A stretch of 64,000 bases of DNA from Russula earlei (lineage: Eukaryota; Basidiomycota; Agaricomycetes; Russulales; Russulaceae). A program made the position numbers and the translations under genes. Every line of letters starts with the position of its first letter. Within the stretch, counting starts at the first letter, position 1. The DNA lies in NCBI GenBank assembly GCA_025769875.1, contig JAGFNK010000025.1:62001-126000 (forward strand), written 5' to 3'. This document shows positions 19,279 through 30,407 of this stretch, one piece after another. The notes below the pieces were generated by a model. It saw only the letters and a list, made by a program, of their open reading frames with translations, had not been told where the DNA came from and searched no databases.

Positions 19279-22200
19279 CTAAAATCGAGTAGTGGGGTCA
19301 ACGCCATCATCATCAAGGGGAGGAGGTGATGTGGTGAAGGTGTATCGGCCTTCTTCTGCTGCTTCATAGGCAGCCAATGCTGAGGCCACTATCGCCTCTG
19401 ACTCCTCAGCAGTGGCTGAAGGAGACATGATCTGTGGGAGTCTGTCAGAGTCCCTAGGTAACCTCCGGACTGGAGGTGTGTCTGAGCGAAGAGGAGTCGT
19501 AGTGAAAGGTTCTTGAAAGGTCCTGGACCCTTCTCCTTTCGCTACCTGCAAAATGCGCGGGTTAGCAGTGTCCTCCCTCTCCTGGTCGGACTTCCTCTTC
19601 CTGCTCGGGTGTGTTTGTTCCCATCCTCGGTAGAAAGGGCATGATCTGATTGGTGTATAGGAACGATGATAGGGAGGCACTAGGCAATGTGAGGCAGCGT
19701 CTGCTGCCAGTTGGTCGTGGCAATACTGGTGGGGCAGTGGACAGTACTTGTTAAAGTGTCCTACCTCGCCACAATACTTGCATCGGTTCCTTTTTCTCCT
19801 CCCTTCTATCATGTTCAGCTGCTGAGGCTCCGGAATGAAGTCAGCCGTTGCAGTAGACGCTTCCCCACTGCTGCTATAGGAATGGTAATAGATAGAGCTC
19901 TGGGGGGAAGGGTTTGGTGACGCTTCCGATCCTGCTCCTCCTCGAAGGCGCATACCGGACATGGTTTGGAGGACGGTCATCTCCTCTTCTGAATACCCTT
20001 GCACTGTCGTAGGTGTGGGGCTGGCTGGTACTGGTTCTGGGTCAGAGGTATCATACCCCTGAGCGATGTCTGCCAAAGGCAGCTGAGGGACGAAGACGGG
20101 TAGAGGGGGAGTGGGCTGCCCAGCCCGATAGTTGGTGAGGAGTTCTTCAGCCCAGATACCTGGAGGGGTTTCTCCCTGGCTACAGCCTGCTTCAATGAAC
20201 TCCCAGCAACGTGAGCGTACTTTGGCTGCTGCCATTCTCTCCTTGGCTTCAGCCCTGTCTCTCTCTACTCCTCGCTTCTCAGCTAGGTACTTGCTGAGCT
20301 TGTAGCGTAGCTGCTTCTCCTCTTCTTCAAGCACCTTATAGTTAGCTTCCAGCGTCTCTTGTAAGGTGTAGAGATGGTCTAAGCGGTAGAGTTCTGCCTG
20401 CAGCCCATAGTCGCCTAGCAGGTAGAGGGTCTGTCTCCAGCGCCCTTCAAACTGCCTCTCTGTATCGAAGCAGTCTAAGTCATGTTCGTCTTGGCCATAG
20501 TTATAGAGGTTGTAACAAGGGGTGGCCTGGAGGATCTCGCCATAGTCTGCATGGCCTTCTCCATTCTTCCCCCTCACTCTCGGCTCTCCCAAGGCAACGT
20601 CATAGGCCACATACCTGGCCGGTTTGTTGCCCCAAGTCATGCCATCAGGGATGTCAATCCCTGTGTGGTGTCTGTCAGCGTCCCATCGTACCCAAGGCTC
20701 TCCAGGGTGGGCATCCTGGGCAAGAGTGCTGGTGGGGGACGTCGCATCCCAATCCCCAGGCTGAACGTCGACTTGGTCAGCAGGGGGTCCAAACTCGAGA
20801 GGACGCATATCTGCTTCTCCTTCTCCAGTGTTATGTTCATCCATTCCTTGGAAGAAGGCGAGGAGGGAAGCATCGGGAGTGGTGATTTCAAGTGGCCCCT
20901 CTACACCAGAGAGGTCGGATTGGGGAACGATTTCATTAGTGGGAGTTTGGGACATTTGTGAGCGACGATATGGGGATGAGGAAGTAGAGGGCATCTTTCG
21001 CTGGACTTTTATAACCCGTATGGCTGTGGGGTTCTTTCTGTGATATTCCTCTATTAGTCTGGACGCTTTGATGTTCTCTACTGGCTCCCAAGAGTCATGG
21101 GCTTCGGAGTACCCTTCCCACCGGACTTGATACTCTAGTTGTTTCCTCCTTCCAGTTCGTCTCGAACCTAAAATCGTTGCTACTTCATATTCCTCTTCTC
21201 CTTCCACCAATTCTGCTTCTGGATTGGTGTAGTTGGCCCCATGCTCCTCGGTTTCCTTGTAAGGTGTCAATAAGGAGGCATGAAACGCGTTATGGATCCT
21301 CCAGCGGCTAGGGAGATCCAATCTGTATGTCACCGGACTAATCACCTCTGTGATTTCAAAGGGCCCATATCGTTTTGGGCGTAGTTTCACTGTAGGATGT
21401 GTCGTTTTTAGGTTGGTGCTGTCGAGCCATACCCTTTCTCCTTTCTGATAAGGTTGGAAACTACTTCTTCGCTTCCACATTAGGGAAGCGATCTTCATTG
21501 CTTCTTGTGCCTGTGATCTCGCTTCCTGGATCCGGACTTTCCAATTGTCTATTCTTGGTATCTTGCTTTCCCGATTTGGCTGGTGTGCCTTGGGCGTAAA
21601 GCCCATCCATAAGAAGAAAGGGGATTGTCTGGTTGTCTCTGAAACGTTAGAATTCATCGTGTATTGCACCAGAGGCAGCCAATCCACCCAATCGTCTTGT
21701 TGGTGGTTGCAAAAGATTCTTAGCGATGTTTCCATCGTCTGATTCGTTCTTTCTGATTGTCCATCTGTCTGGGGATGGTAGGCAGTGCTGATATTCTGTT
21801 TGATATGCAGCTGGTCGCAAAGTTCCCTAATGAACTTGGAACTTATTAGTTTATCTCGATCGGATATGATCTTGCTTGGTACTCCCACAAATGGGAATAT
21901 TCTGTCTTTGTAGAGCTGTGCTAGCTCTTCTGCGTCCATTTCCTCTTTGCAAGGAAGCAAGATGACGCCTTTAGTACAATCGTGGTCAGTGACAGTCAAT
22001 ATACTGTCATATCCTTTCGACTTTGGCAATTTGACCACAAAGTCCATGCTGACAGTCGAGAAGGGAGTAGCCCCTTCTTCTGGTGGAATGGGATACAAGG
22101 GAGGTCGATTTGGATGAGTGTTTGACTTGTTACTTTGGCAAATTGCGCATCCTTCCACATATCGATCGACAAAGCGTCTTATGGTGGGCCACCAGTAGTA

Positions 22201-24519
22201 TCGCATCATTCCCAGTAATGTTTTAGCTTTTCCTGGGTGTCCTGCTGTGGGACTGTCATGATACTGTTCCAGTAACGTCCTGTGGGTTCCTTCATCACCT
22301 GTAACCACCAAGGCTTCATTCTTCCACCATAAGTTATGTCGCTTCTCCAGTCGGTGTCTCTGTACCCAATCAAGTAACTTTAATCGGTGTCTTTCTTCCC
22401 CTTGTTGGTTCTTTATCCGTTCTTCCAATGCAGTAGTGTGCATTACTCGAATAAAAAGATGGTCAGGTAGTGCGACCACTTCTTCTTTATCCCCTTGTCC
22501 ATCGTCAAGGTCAGGTCTCCTTGACAGGGCATCTGCTTTATTCCTTGCCCCTGCCTGATGTTTCAATTCTAAGTCGAAGTCCGCCAAGAAGGTAATGTAT
22601 CTTGCCACTCGACCATTTATTCGCTGAGGGTGTCGGTAATGCAACAGGTTCGCATGGTCTGTATAAACCACCACCTTATGCTTTGCTCCCATGAGTAGGT
22701 GTCGCCAGTGTTTCAAGGCTCGCACCATGGCTAAGAACTCTTTGTCCCATATGTCGTAGTTCTTCTCTGCTGGTTTCAAGGCTGCTGAGAAGTAACCTAT
22801 TGGCCTCCTCTTTCCTTGTTCGTCCTTCTGGAATAGTACTGCTCCAATGGCATAATTGGACGCGTCTACTTCCAGTTCAAAGGGTCGCTCCTCATCAGGA
22901 TGGAGCAGGACAGGGTCAGAAGATACTATCTGGATAAGTCGTTCCAGAGCATCTTTGCATTCTTGGGTCCATTCGAATGGCACCCCTTTCTTTGTCAAGG
23001 CAATAATGGGTCGAGCAATCTGACTGAATCCTCGAATGAAAGCCCTATTGTAACTGAGGACTCCCATGACTTTGCGCACTTCGTGTACATCCTTGATTTC
23101 CCGAGGCCAGTCCGTGATTCCTCGGACTTTGGAGGCTTCAATCTTCATCTTCCCTTCGTCTATGTCCCATCCTAGCATGGTTAGCTTTCGCACCATGAAC
23201 TGGCACTTCTGGGGTTTCAGGAAGTATGACTTCTTCTGCATCAGCATGAGTAGTTCATTGATACATTGCTCATGGATTTCTAGTTGTTCAGGACTGTCCC
23301 CCGTGGCAATTCCAAAGTCATCCAGATAGTTGACCGTGTATTCTGCCCATCGGTCCAGCCAGTCACCGAAGTCTCTTCTCATCAGCCTAGTAAAGAAGGC
23401 TGGTGCGTTCTTGAGCCCAAAATACATGACATTGGGCAGGTATGTTCCATATGGCGTTTTGAAGGCTGCCTTCCAGCGATCTCCTTCTGCCAGTCGCACA
23501 TTATTGTATCCCCATCGTATATCGAATTTGGAGAAGACCTTTTTCCCTCGGAGTCTTTCCACCTCTTGTTCCAGATGTGGTAAAGGTTCATTGTCTCGTC
23601 TGGTCCACTGATTTAGTCGTCGATAGTCTACAATGATCCTCTTCTCTTTGCTGTCCTTCTTGCCAATGAAGAACACTGGAGATGTGTAGCTGGATGGACC
23701 TGGAGTGATGTATCGCTTCTCTACTTCATCAGCTAGGAATTTCTTGAGGTATTCTCGCTCGTCTCGTGTTAGGGGGTACACTTTGCAGTTTAGTTCCTTT
23801 GGTGCGTCAGGTAACAGCTCTATCTGCATGTCTGGTTCTCTTGGTGGTGGGAACCTCTGGGACTTCTCTTCTGAGAAGACATCTGCAAAGCGGTGGAATT
23901 GCTTTGGAACATTGGCAAGGGGATCCTCTCCTTCCTGTGGTTTAATCGACTGCTGGGCCCACTTCTGAGCAATAGTCGTCTTTTGTAGGTAAATGGCTTC
24001 CCCTTTCTTCAATTGTCGGTTTTCATCTCTTGCTCGCTTTTGGAGTTTTGCGACATAGAGATCCAGGTACTTGTATCGAGCAGTCTCAATCTGTACCGTT
24101 CCTTCCATCAGCTGTCCTTTCTTCCAGTTGATGGTGGGGTCGAATTCATATAGGAAGGGATATCCCAGGATGACCCGATCCGTTCCTAAATCTGTGAGAT
24201 AGAACCTCTTGCAAGCTCTCCTTCTCCTTGTATCGGACACGAAGCCAGCAGTAATGGGTGAGTTCCCCCTGCTTATTCTGGGTTCCGTCGACGTTTCGTA
24301 CTACCATGGGTTCATGTAGTTCTTGTTTCCCAATCTTCAGTCTTTTCCAAGCTGAGTGATCGATGAAGTTCTCTGTTGCTCCACTGTCCAGTAGAGCAGA
24401 TTCCTCGGCCGTTGTGTGTGCAGTGACGAAAGTGAACGGAATATTCATAGCATTTAGTCTTCTAATGTACACTTGCAACACACTATTCTTCCTAAGCCAG
24501 GCCGTCGACTTAGGTGTTC
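19279..24519 (-). CDS. pol: Element C pol with chromodomain and C-terminal extension
   Basis: Entered from gag by a -1 frameshift. Order: protease (LLDSGATENFIDHSAWK near 24390, VILGYPFL), RT (KRIIVDYRRLNQW, FSKFDIRWGYNNVRL, VNYLDDFGIA), RNase H (EVDASNYAIGAVLF, TDHANLLHY), integrase zinc finger (YHDSPTAGHPGKAKT...GCAICQSNK), core (VSMDFVVKLPKSKGYDSI, SDRDKLISS, AYHPQTDGQSERTNQTME), chromodomain (LEYQVRWEGYSEAHDSWEPV). About 540 further residues follow: an acidic stretch, a coiled-coil-like segment (LEEEEKQLRYKLSKYLAEK), a CCHC knuckle CKYCGEVGHFNKYC near 19790 and a basic tail. A one-base extra near 24235 breaks the frame inside the protease. Otherwise about 1650 codons are open. The extension is unusual for pol, but the family A remnant ends the same way. 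Confidence 0.9.
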
Positions 24520-24530
24520 CTAAAAACCCT
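24520..24530 (-). promoter_or_regulatory. -1 ribosomal frameshift site at gag stop
   Basis: In minus sense G GGT TTT TAG: the heptamer GGGTTTT fits X XXY YYZ in the gag frame and abuts the TAG stop. A -1 slip reads on as TTA GGA ACA, exactly the frame of the protease. No downstream pseudoknot was checked. Confidence 0.7.
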
Positions 24531-26430
24531 GTTCCATCAGTTCTTCCAATAAGTCCTCCTTTTGTTTGGTGGACATCTTCTTTATGGACGCCGAGGAGGA
24601 GCTCTTGTTATAGGTAGGAGGAGGAGATGTAGATCGCCCGGAGACAGTGCTTTCATTTCCACTATCCCCTGAGTCGTCCTCCTTCTCTGTTTCCAGAGCT
24701 CGAGCTTTCCCTTTGTCCCTTGGGTTACTTGATTTCTTCTTGACTCTGTCCTTGTCTGGACAGTTCCGACTGATATGTCCTGCTTTCTTGCAGATGAAGC
24801 ATTTCCCTTCTGCTAGCAGTTTCTTCTTTTCCTCTGTCAGAGGAGGACGTCGCTTGGTCCTTGCTGCATCAGTGGATACTGAGTCTACTTCCATTGCATT
24901 TGGATCTCTTTGGTTTCGCCTTTTCCCCACCTGTAGGGATTTCATACGATTTTCCCTGGTGGTCAACGATCCACCTCCAGATCCAATATTGGCTTTCATG
25001 AGCTGGTCTCTGGCCTGTTCTTCCCTGGCAGCATTGATCCATGCTCGTAGATCATTGATGGCAGGTATATCTCTGACTGGTCGATTGTAGATTCGTCGCA
25101 CCAGCCAGGTGATTAGTCCAGCCTTGTAGGCTTCTACTGCTCCTGGTGAATTCTGGTCCCATCCTGCTTTACTGAGCAGAACAAGGAACTTGCTGGTATA
25201 GTCATCCAGCGATGCTGCTTTAGACATGGACAGTTGTTGTAGCTCCATGAAAGCGTCTTCAGGCTCTGTGGTGTCTTTGAATTCTCTGAAGAAGTCATCC
25301 ACAAATTCGGTCCAAAAGAGCATGTCAGTTGGATCTAGCTGCACTGGTGCATAGGGCGACGGCGGGTCCCCATTTCTTTTTGCTTCTACCAGGTTCGTTT
25401 GATTGACCACCCATTCATGCACTTTCTCTCCCTTGATGTAGGTGAGAGCTAGGGCTACTCGCTTCATTGGAATAGTCATGGTCGGGTTGTCGCTGTTGAG
25501 CAGATTCCATAGATTGAAATCCTGGACAAAGTACTTCGTCTTTTTCCTGTCTCCTTTGAAGACTTCAGGAGGGTCTCCTTTTAGAGATCCGTTGCCCCCA
25601 TGGGGGCCCGGTGCCGGCTGAGGTGCCAGATTCGCCCCTGGTCCTACAGGAGGTGCTGCTGGTGGTCCCCCTGCTGGAGGGCCTCCTCCAGGTGGGCCTC
25701 CTCCTGGTACTGGTGGACCTGCGGGTCCGAAGGGGACTCCTCCACCTCCAGGTGGTCCTCCTGCTCCGGGTGGACCTCCTCCAGGGTTTACTATGATGGC
25801 GGGCCCTGCTCTTCCACCTGCTGTCTGGGTGGCAATGGTGGCTGTCTGCGTTGCTGCAATGGTAGCCATTTCGACTGATTCTTCTGGTTCTTCAACGATT
25901 GTTGGTTCAATGGGCGAGACGTGTACTGTCTGCTCTAGTCTTTCAGCTAGCTCCAATACTTCTGGTGCTTCTGCTTTCTGATCTGTAGTCGGAGGGTCCG
26001 ACTGTTCTGTTTCTCCACTTGATGACTTTTGTATCAATGGAGCTGGGTCGTCTACTACTTGACTTCTGGGTTCCCAATGAGTAGTATAAGGATCTGTCCT
26101 GGTTCCTAAACCTAGGACCTTATATTCGTCGATGTCTTCGTCCTCTCCTGCGTAGGGACGTCCTTTGTGGTAATCAATAAAGTACCACTGATCGTTGATG
26201 TATTCACAAGGAAGGTAGCTTCCTTTGTATCGGACCTCGTATCTGTTAGGCCCTTCCTGGTCTGCCCAACACCAGATGGCAGTTCCTTTGATTCCTGAGG
26301 GTAGATCGTCCCTCTCTCTAGCTTTGAACCAACCGAATTTGGTTCCTTGCTTTGATTTCTGGTTGAACTTTACGCGTATGCTATGTTCTCCCTCGATCTC
26401 CAGTTTGTCCACTCGCCACTGCCTTTCCTA
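24520..26430 (-). CDS. gag: Element C Gag, with non-AUG N-terminal extension
   Basis: The frame is open from just after a TAG near 26430 to the TAG at 24522-24520. The first ATG in any frame is at 25869-25867 (codon 182 from GTG 26412), in frame, with G at -3 and +4; from there Gag would have 449 residues. C-terminal parts: Gly/Pro-rich linker, capsid-like region (FKGDRKKTKYFVQDFNLW, LSMSKAASLDDYTSKF), CCHC knuckle CFICKKAGHISRNC and a Ser-rich tail. The about 180 codons before the ATG look like a folded protein (FGWFKARERDDLPSGIKGTA, YINDQWYFIDYHKGRPYAG) but have no methionine. I infer a longer Gag form started at a non-AUG codon, or remains of one. Confidence 0.8.
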
Positions 26431-26687
26431 GGGAGTCGGGACTTGTCTGCCCTCTTACCACTGTCTATGCCAATGACAGTAGGGGTCTTTACAGAAGTAT
26501 GCGTGTGTCCAACCGTGCTGCTCGTCGAGAGTCACGTAGTACACCTTCTTCTTGTCGTGGAGAGGTCTGTATAGATTCTCCCCCTTGACTACTTCAGCGT
26601 AGGTTGCTGACCGTATGATGACTAGATCCTAGTCTTTAGGCTTCCTGCCTATTTCTGGTTCGCTTTCACAGCGATGTCTGTGATAGA
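26431..26687 (-). other. Element C leader: short ATG-free ORF
   Basis: Between PBS and gag the gag frame continues but is cut by TAG (near 26628), TAA and TAG (near 26455 and 26430). The 57 codons between the first two stops read like protein (YAEVVKGENLYRPLHDKKKV, AYFCKDPYCHWHRQW). There is no ATG in any frame. Each stop could derive from CAG, CAA or TGG by one transition, so this may be a decayed N-terminus of the extended Gag or a separate short leader ORF. Confidence 0.5.
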
Positions 26688-26698
26688 AGCTCGACTTA
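26688..26698 (-). other. Self-complementary primer-binding site of element C
   Basis: In minus sense TAAGTCGAGCT directly next to the 5' LTR. It is the exact complement of AGCTCGACTTA (minus; plus 26893-26903) in the LTR, about 34 bases after TATATAAAG. An 11-base match at the likely RNA 5' end is the Tf1 self-priming layout. Confidence 0.7.
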
Positions 26699-27286
26699 TG
26701 TTAAGGCTCCAAAGTGCCTTAAATAAGATCAATGGTCGCGTCTATAAACGCGTCCTACCAATGCAGATATGCTTGAGTCAAGCAAGCAATACTCGTGGAG
26801 GGGAAGGAGTGTTAGATCCTTCTAGAGTATGACAACAAGATGAGAGGGGCTCTGCAGACGGGGTAGGAGTCAACTGTTTGGGATTGGCAAACTAAGTCGA
26901 GCTTAGGGCTCAACTGTTACGACTGGGGGCTTTATATAGCCCTACAGGGATAAGGTTTGTACTACTGTAGTACTAGTCGGTGCTATAGAAGCAAAACATG
27001 GCTCATAGAAGCGAGGTTGCTTCTATGTAAACGATCTCGGTGCTGGAAGCATTAAGTGCTTCCCCAATCAAGGAATCGACGTACGTGGCGGTACAGGAAC
27101 ATCTGGGACAGAAGCAATGCTACTCATTGCTTCTTCAGTACATCTTCTGAAAGATACGATCAACGCGCTCCGAATGTGATATCAAGGAACATAAACGATC
27201 AAGATCTGACGCACGCATAATGCAAACGATGCAGTCCATAGTTCAGGTGTTCCGGCATCTTCCGGACCCCAAACCACTCGGTAACA
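26699..27286 (-). repeat. Element C 5' LTR
   Basis: 588 bases, TG...CA. The promoter TATA box CTATATAAAG is at about 26930-26940 (minus sense). Confidence 0.95.
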
Positions 27287-27868
27287 TCGCGGGGGAGTAC
27301 CCAGGAAGATGAGAGTATCACAAATGGACAGTCTGACGACTGCCATGCTTCATTGGGGCTTATATACAATAGACAGGGTCGATTACAAAGCACTGGGACT
27401 ATTCTAGACTCTTTGGTACCATCCAATAGGACTACAGAGGCATAAACTTGCTTATGCCAAGTTTCAGGCTTACTGAGCGCATTACTGATCATTGTGGAGC
27501 GATGACATCATTATGATGTCACTGTGGGGCGCTTAGTGAGCCTATGAGGTCACTGTGGAGTCGCTCAGTCAGCCATGATGTCATTGGAGCCTTGATGACG
27601 TCAGATGATTTATGCAACAGTTTCTAAGAGTTTGTGCCGCTGTTTCGGGTCCATGGTGGCTGGGTGGCCATGTGGCTGCCACGCGATGATTACCCGATTA
27701 GGAAACCGGTGCCTGGTCGTGTTAGAGTGCTTTTGCAATAGCAATATCTTGTACCACAGGAGGGATAGCCCAGAAAATGGAAGGGAGTCGGCAATGCAAA
27801 GTGAGGGTGGTCTTTCTTGAGTAAAATAGGACAATCCTTGGCCAGGACTTGGCCTTGGTTCGTAACAC
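27287..27868 (-). mobile_element. Element B 5' LTR, outer part
   Basis: Continuation of 18398-18649 after element C: GGGGAGTACCCAGGAAG and onward, matching 9796-10374. It ends TTCGTAACA at 27868. Confidence 0.9.
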
Positions 27869-28314
27869 CATCCAATAGGACTACAGAGGCATAAACTTGC
27901 TTATGTGAAGTTTCAGGCTTACTGAGCGCATTACTGATCATTGTGGAGCGATGACATCATTATGATGTCACTGTGGGGCACTTAGTGAGCCTATGAGGTC
28001 ACTGTGGAGTCGCTCAGTCAGCCATGATGTCATTGGAGCCTTGATGATGTCAGATGATTTATGCAACAGTTTCTAAGAGTTTGTGCCGCTGTTTTGGGTC
28101 CATGGTGGCTGGGTGGCCATGTGGCTGCCACGCGATGATTACCCGATTAGGAAACTGGTGCCTGGTCGTGTTAGAGTGTCTTTGCAATAGCAATATCTTG
28201 TACCACAGGAGGGATAGCCCAGAAAATGGAAGGGAGTCGGCAATGCAAAGTGAGAGAGGTCTTTCTTGAGTAAAATAGGACAATCCTTGGCCAGGACTTG
28301 GCCTTGGTTCGTAA
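27869..28314 (-). repeat. Tandem duplicate of LTR B segment
   Basis: About 446 bases repeating 27422-27868 (CCATCCAATAGGACTACAG to TTCGTAACA) with few differences. Both copies end in ACACCATCC, the same bases that open the repeated unit, suggesting microhomology at the joint. Confidence 0.85.
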
Positions 28315-28429
28315 CACCATCCCAGATGTGGGACCAAGATCCATGACAAAAGGACTACAAGATTGGAACTATGAAGATGACCTAGTGATATACAAAGGAA
28401 GAATATATGTACCAAAGAACCATGCATTA
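28315..28429 (+). pseudogene. Decayed gypsy pol, left part (before foldback)
   Basis: Encodes a stretch (KGLQDWNYEDDLVIYKGRIY) homologous to the region between RNase H and the integrase zinc finger of element B. It is cut after the codons for NHAL by the foldback insertion and continues at 32297. Confidence 0.75.
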
Positions 28430-28491
28430 CTGTCGTTTTCACGTGACCTTGCACTTGCCATTTTTGGATGTCATTTCAAGTGCAAAAATAA

Positions 28492-29030
28492 AACTGCTAT
28501 ATCTCAACAGTTTCTCAACAGATTGCCTTGAAACTTTGACAGTAGAACCTTATATGTTGTATCTAGGTGCAGCTAAAATATGGGAGCCTAATATTCAGCT
28601 CTTGAAATGTCGATTTTCGGGTGGTGACATGAGTGCAAAACTTTGAACTGCCATATCTCAACTGTTTCTGAACCAATTGACTTGAAACTTCGACAGTGGG
28701 ATCCCATGTACTGTATCTAGGTGCAGCCCAAGAGTTGGGGTCTGATTCTTAGTTCTTGAAGTTTCGGTTTTTGGGTGTGATCTGAGTTCGAAATTTCAAT
28801 CTGCCATATCTCAACCATTTCTCAATAGATTGCCTTGAAACATGGACAGTGGGACCTTATATACTGTATCTAGGTGCAGCGAAAATATGGGAGCCTAATA
28901 TTCAGTTTTTGAAGTTTCGATTTTTGGGTGCTGAGCTGTGTGCAAAATTTCGTACTGCCATGTCTCAACCATTTCTCAATGGATTGTCTTGAAACTTGGA
29001 CAGTGGAACCTCATGCACTGTAGCTAGATG
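28492..29030 (+). repeat. About 155-bp tandem repeats, left arm
   Basis: Units begin CTGCTATATCTCAACAG at 28492, then CTGCCATATCTCAAC at about 28649 and 28801 and CTGCCATGTCTCAACC at about 28957; each continues with TTGAAAC...GACAGT and TGTATCTAGGTGCAG. The mirrored set is in the right arm at about 31695-32233. Confidence 0.8.
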
Positions 29031-30407
29031 TTTCACTCGTTGGATGTTCACATTTTGGGGTGCCAACCCCAAGCATGATAATATTACATTATCCCTACAG
29101 CTGAATCCATCCATGATATGATATGACTATTACAACTGTACCACGCGAGAAGGGCACACTTAAGTTCATGGGGCTGGACAAGGACTGAGGGAAGAGTGAA
29201 AGAGACAAAATTGAAATGATGATGCAAGGCGTGCGTCGAGGCAGCAATAGGCATCGGCACGGGTACATGTGCGTGTAGCTTCTTCAGTGAGTCTTCGGCC
29301 TCGCGCGCGCGTGGTCACATTGTCGCAAAGGGGGGTGTGCACGTTCTGAGGTGTTGCCATGTGTTGGAATGCAGGCACAGTGCGGGGAAGCAGGAGGGAG
29401 GAGTGTGCTTGCGTTGTGTGTCAAATGTGTCGTTGCAATGTGGTGTTGCCAGGCGTCGGCCGTGTTGCTGATATTGGTGCTGCTGCTGTTGTTGTTGTTG
29501 TTGATCCTGGTGCTGCTGTCATGGCAGAGGCTGAGGCGTGGTTGTTTGAGGCAATGGGGTGGTGAGAGGCAAGGGCGTAGGCGATGGTGTTATGGAAAGG
29601 CGTGAGTGTCTGAGGGGGTGACTTGCATGTTGCTCGTGCTGTCATCATATGGGTGTGGCGACGAGGTCTTCACCACTGCAGGTGATGGCAGCGCTCGTGG
29701 GTGAGGTTGTATGTATGGATGGGGATGCAGTGGAAGGGGAGGAGTGGTGCGGTGTGGTGCTTGCATCGGTGACTTCTCCTGTGGCGACATTGTGGTGGCA
29801 GCTGGTGATCTTTCTGCGGGGCGGCGTCGAGGTAATGATGGGCGATGCTGGACGTGCGGGAACTGCAGGGACGACGGGAGCGGGCGATGTGAAGGCGTGA
29901 CATTTTGGCAACCGTACCCGCTGTTACGGGGCAGGGTGGGGAACGCGGCGGCATGGGTTTTGCCTGGAGTCGCATAGAAGCACGGCTGTGTGCATGCATA
30001 CATTGGGCAGCAGAGAGGTGATGTCGTGCTGGGCGGGAGAGCGGGTAAACGCGCGCATGCACCGAGGGGGTCCAGGGGGCGTGATCCATTCGTTGTGAAG
30101 GGAAGTAGGATGTTCACATCCTCAGAAAGTGCCGAAGAGTGTCCTGCCGGTGAGAAGGGACGAGCTATAAGAAAAGCACCAGGAGACCTATGTAGGAATA
30201 AGTCGGATCGCTTGTCTCTCTCTTGTTTTCCTATCTGTAGTCTCGTATTCGCAATCGCGGTTCCGGATTTTTGCTTGTGCATGCTAGCACTTGGAGTGCT
30301 TACTCGCACATTCTCACACTATTTGAATCTACGTATTGCTTATCCAAGTGGTGGTGACATTGTGCACGTACCTTTGGCTGATCCCACCCCCAGTCTGTAT
30401 CACCCAG

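Larger units (their letters stand above)
18650..27286 (-). mobile_element. Chromovirus element C, young, nested in LTR B
   Basis: 8637 bases, minus strand, with LTRs 18650-19237 (3') and 26699-27286 (5'), each 588 bases, and a TCGCG target duplication (18645-18649, 27287-27291). By eye the LTRs differ at only about two positions, both transitions, so the insertion is recent. Polypurine tract GAAGGAGGGGTAA (minus) adjoins the 3' LTR. The internal part has an ATG-free leader, gag and a long pol with a C-terminal extension. It is close to intact: one base shift in the protease and three in-frame stops in the leader are the only lesions seen. Confidence 0.95.

Noticed and set aside
26455..26490. 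A 31-base intron (GTAAGA...CCTAG) removing two stops in the element C leader
   Set aside because: It is shorter than usual fungal introns and its removal does not keep the gag frame.
9544..28314. A target duplication for element B
   Set aside because: TGGTG on the left does not match CCATC on the right at either possible end.
29590..30309. Long Pro/Ser-rich ORFs in the foldback arms (both strands, both arms)
   Set aside because: They mirror each other in the two arms, have low-complexity composition and no domain; they follow from the palindrome and base composition.
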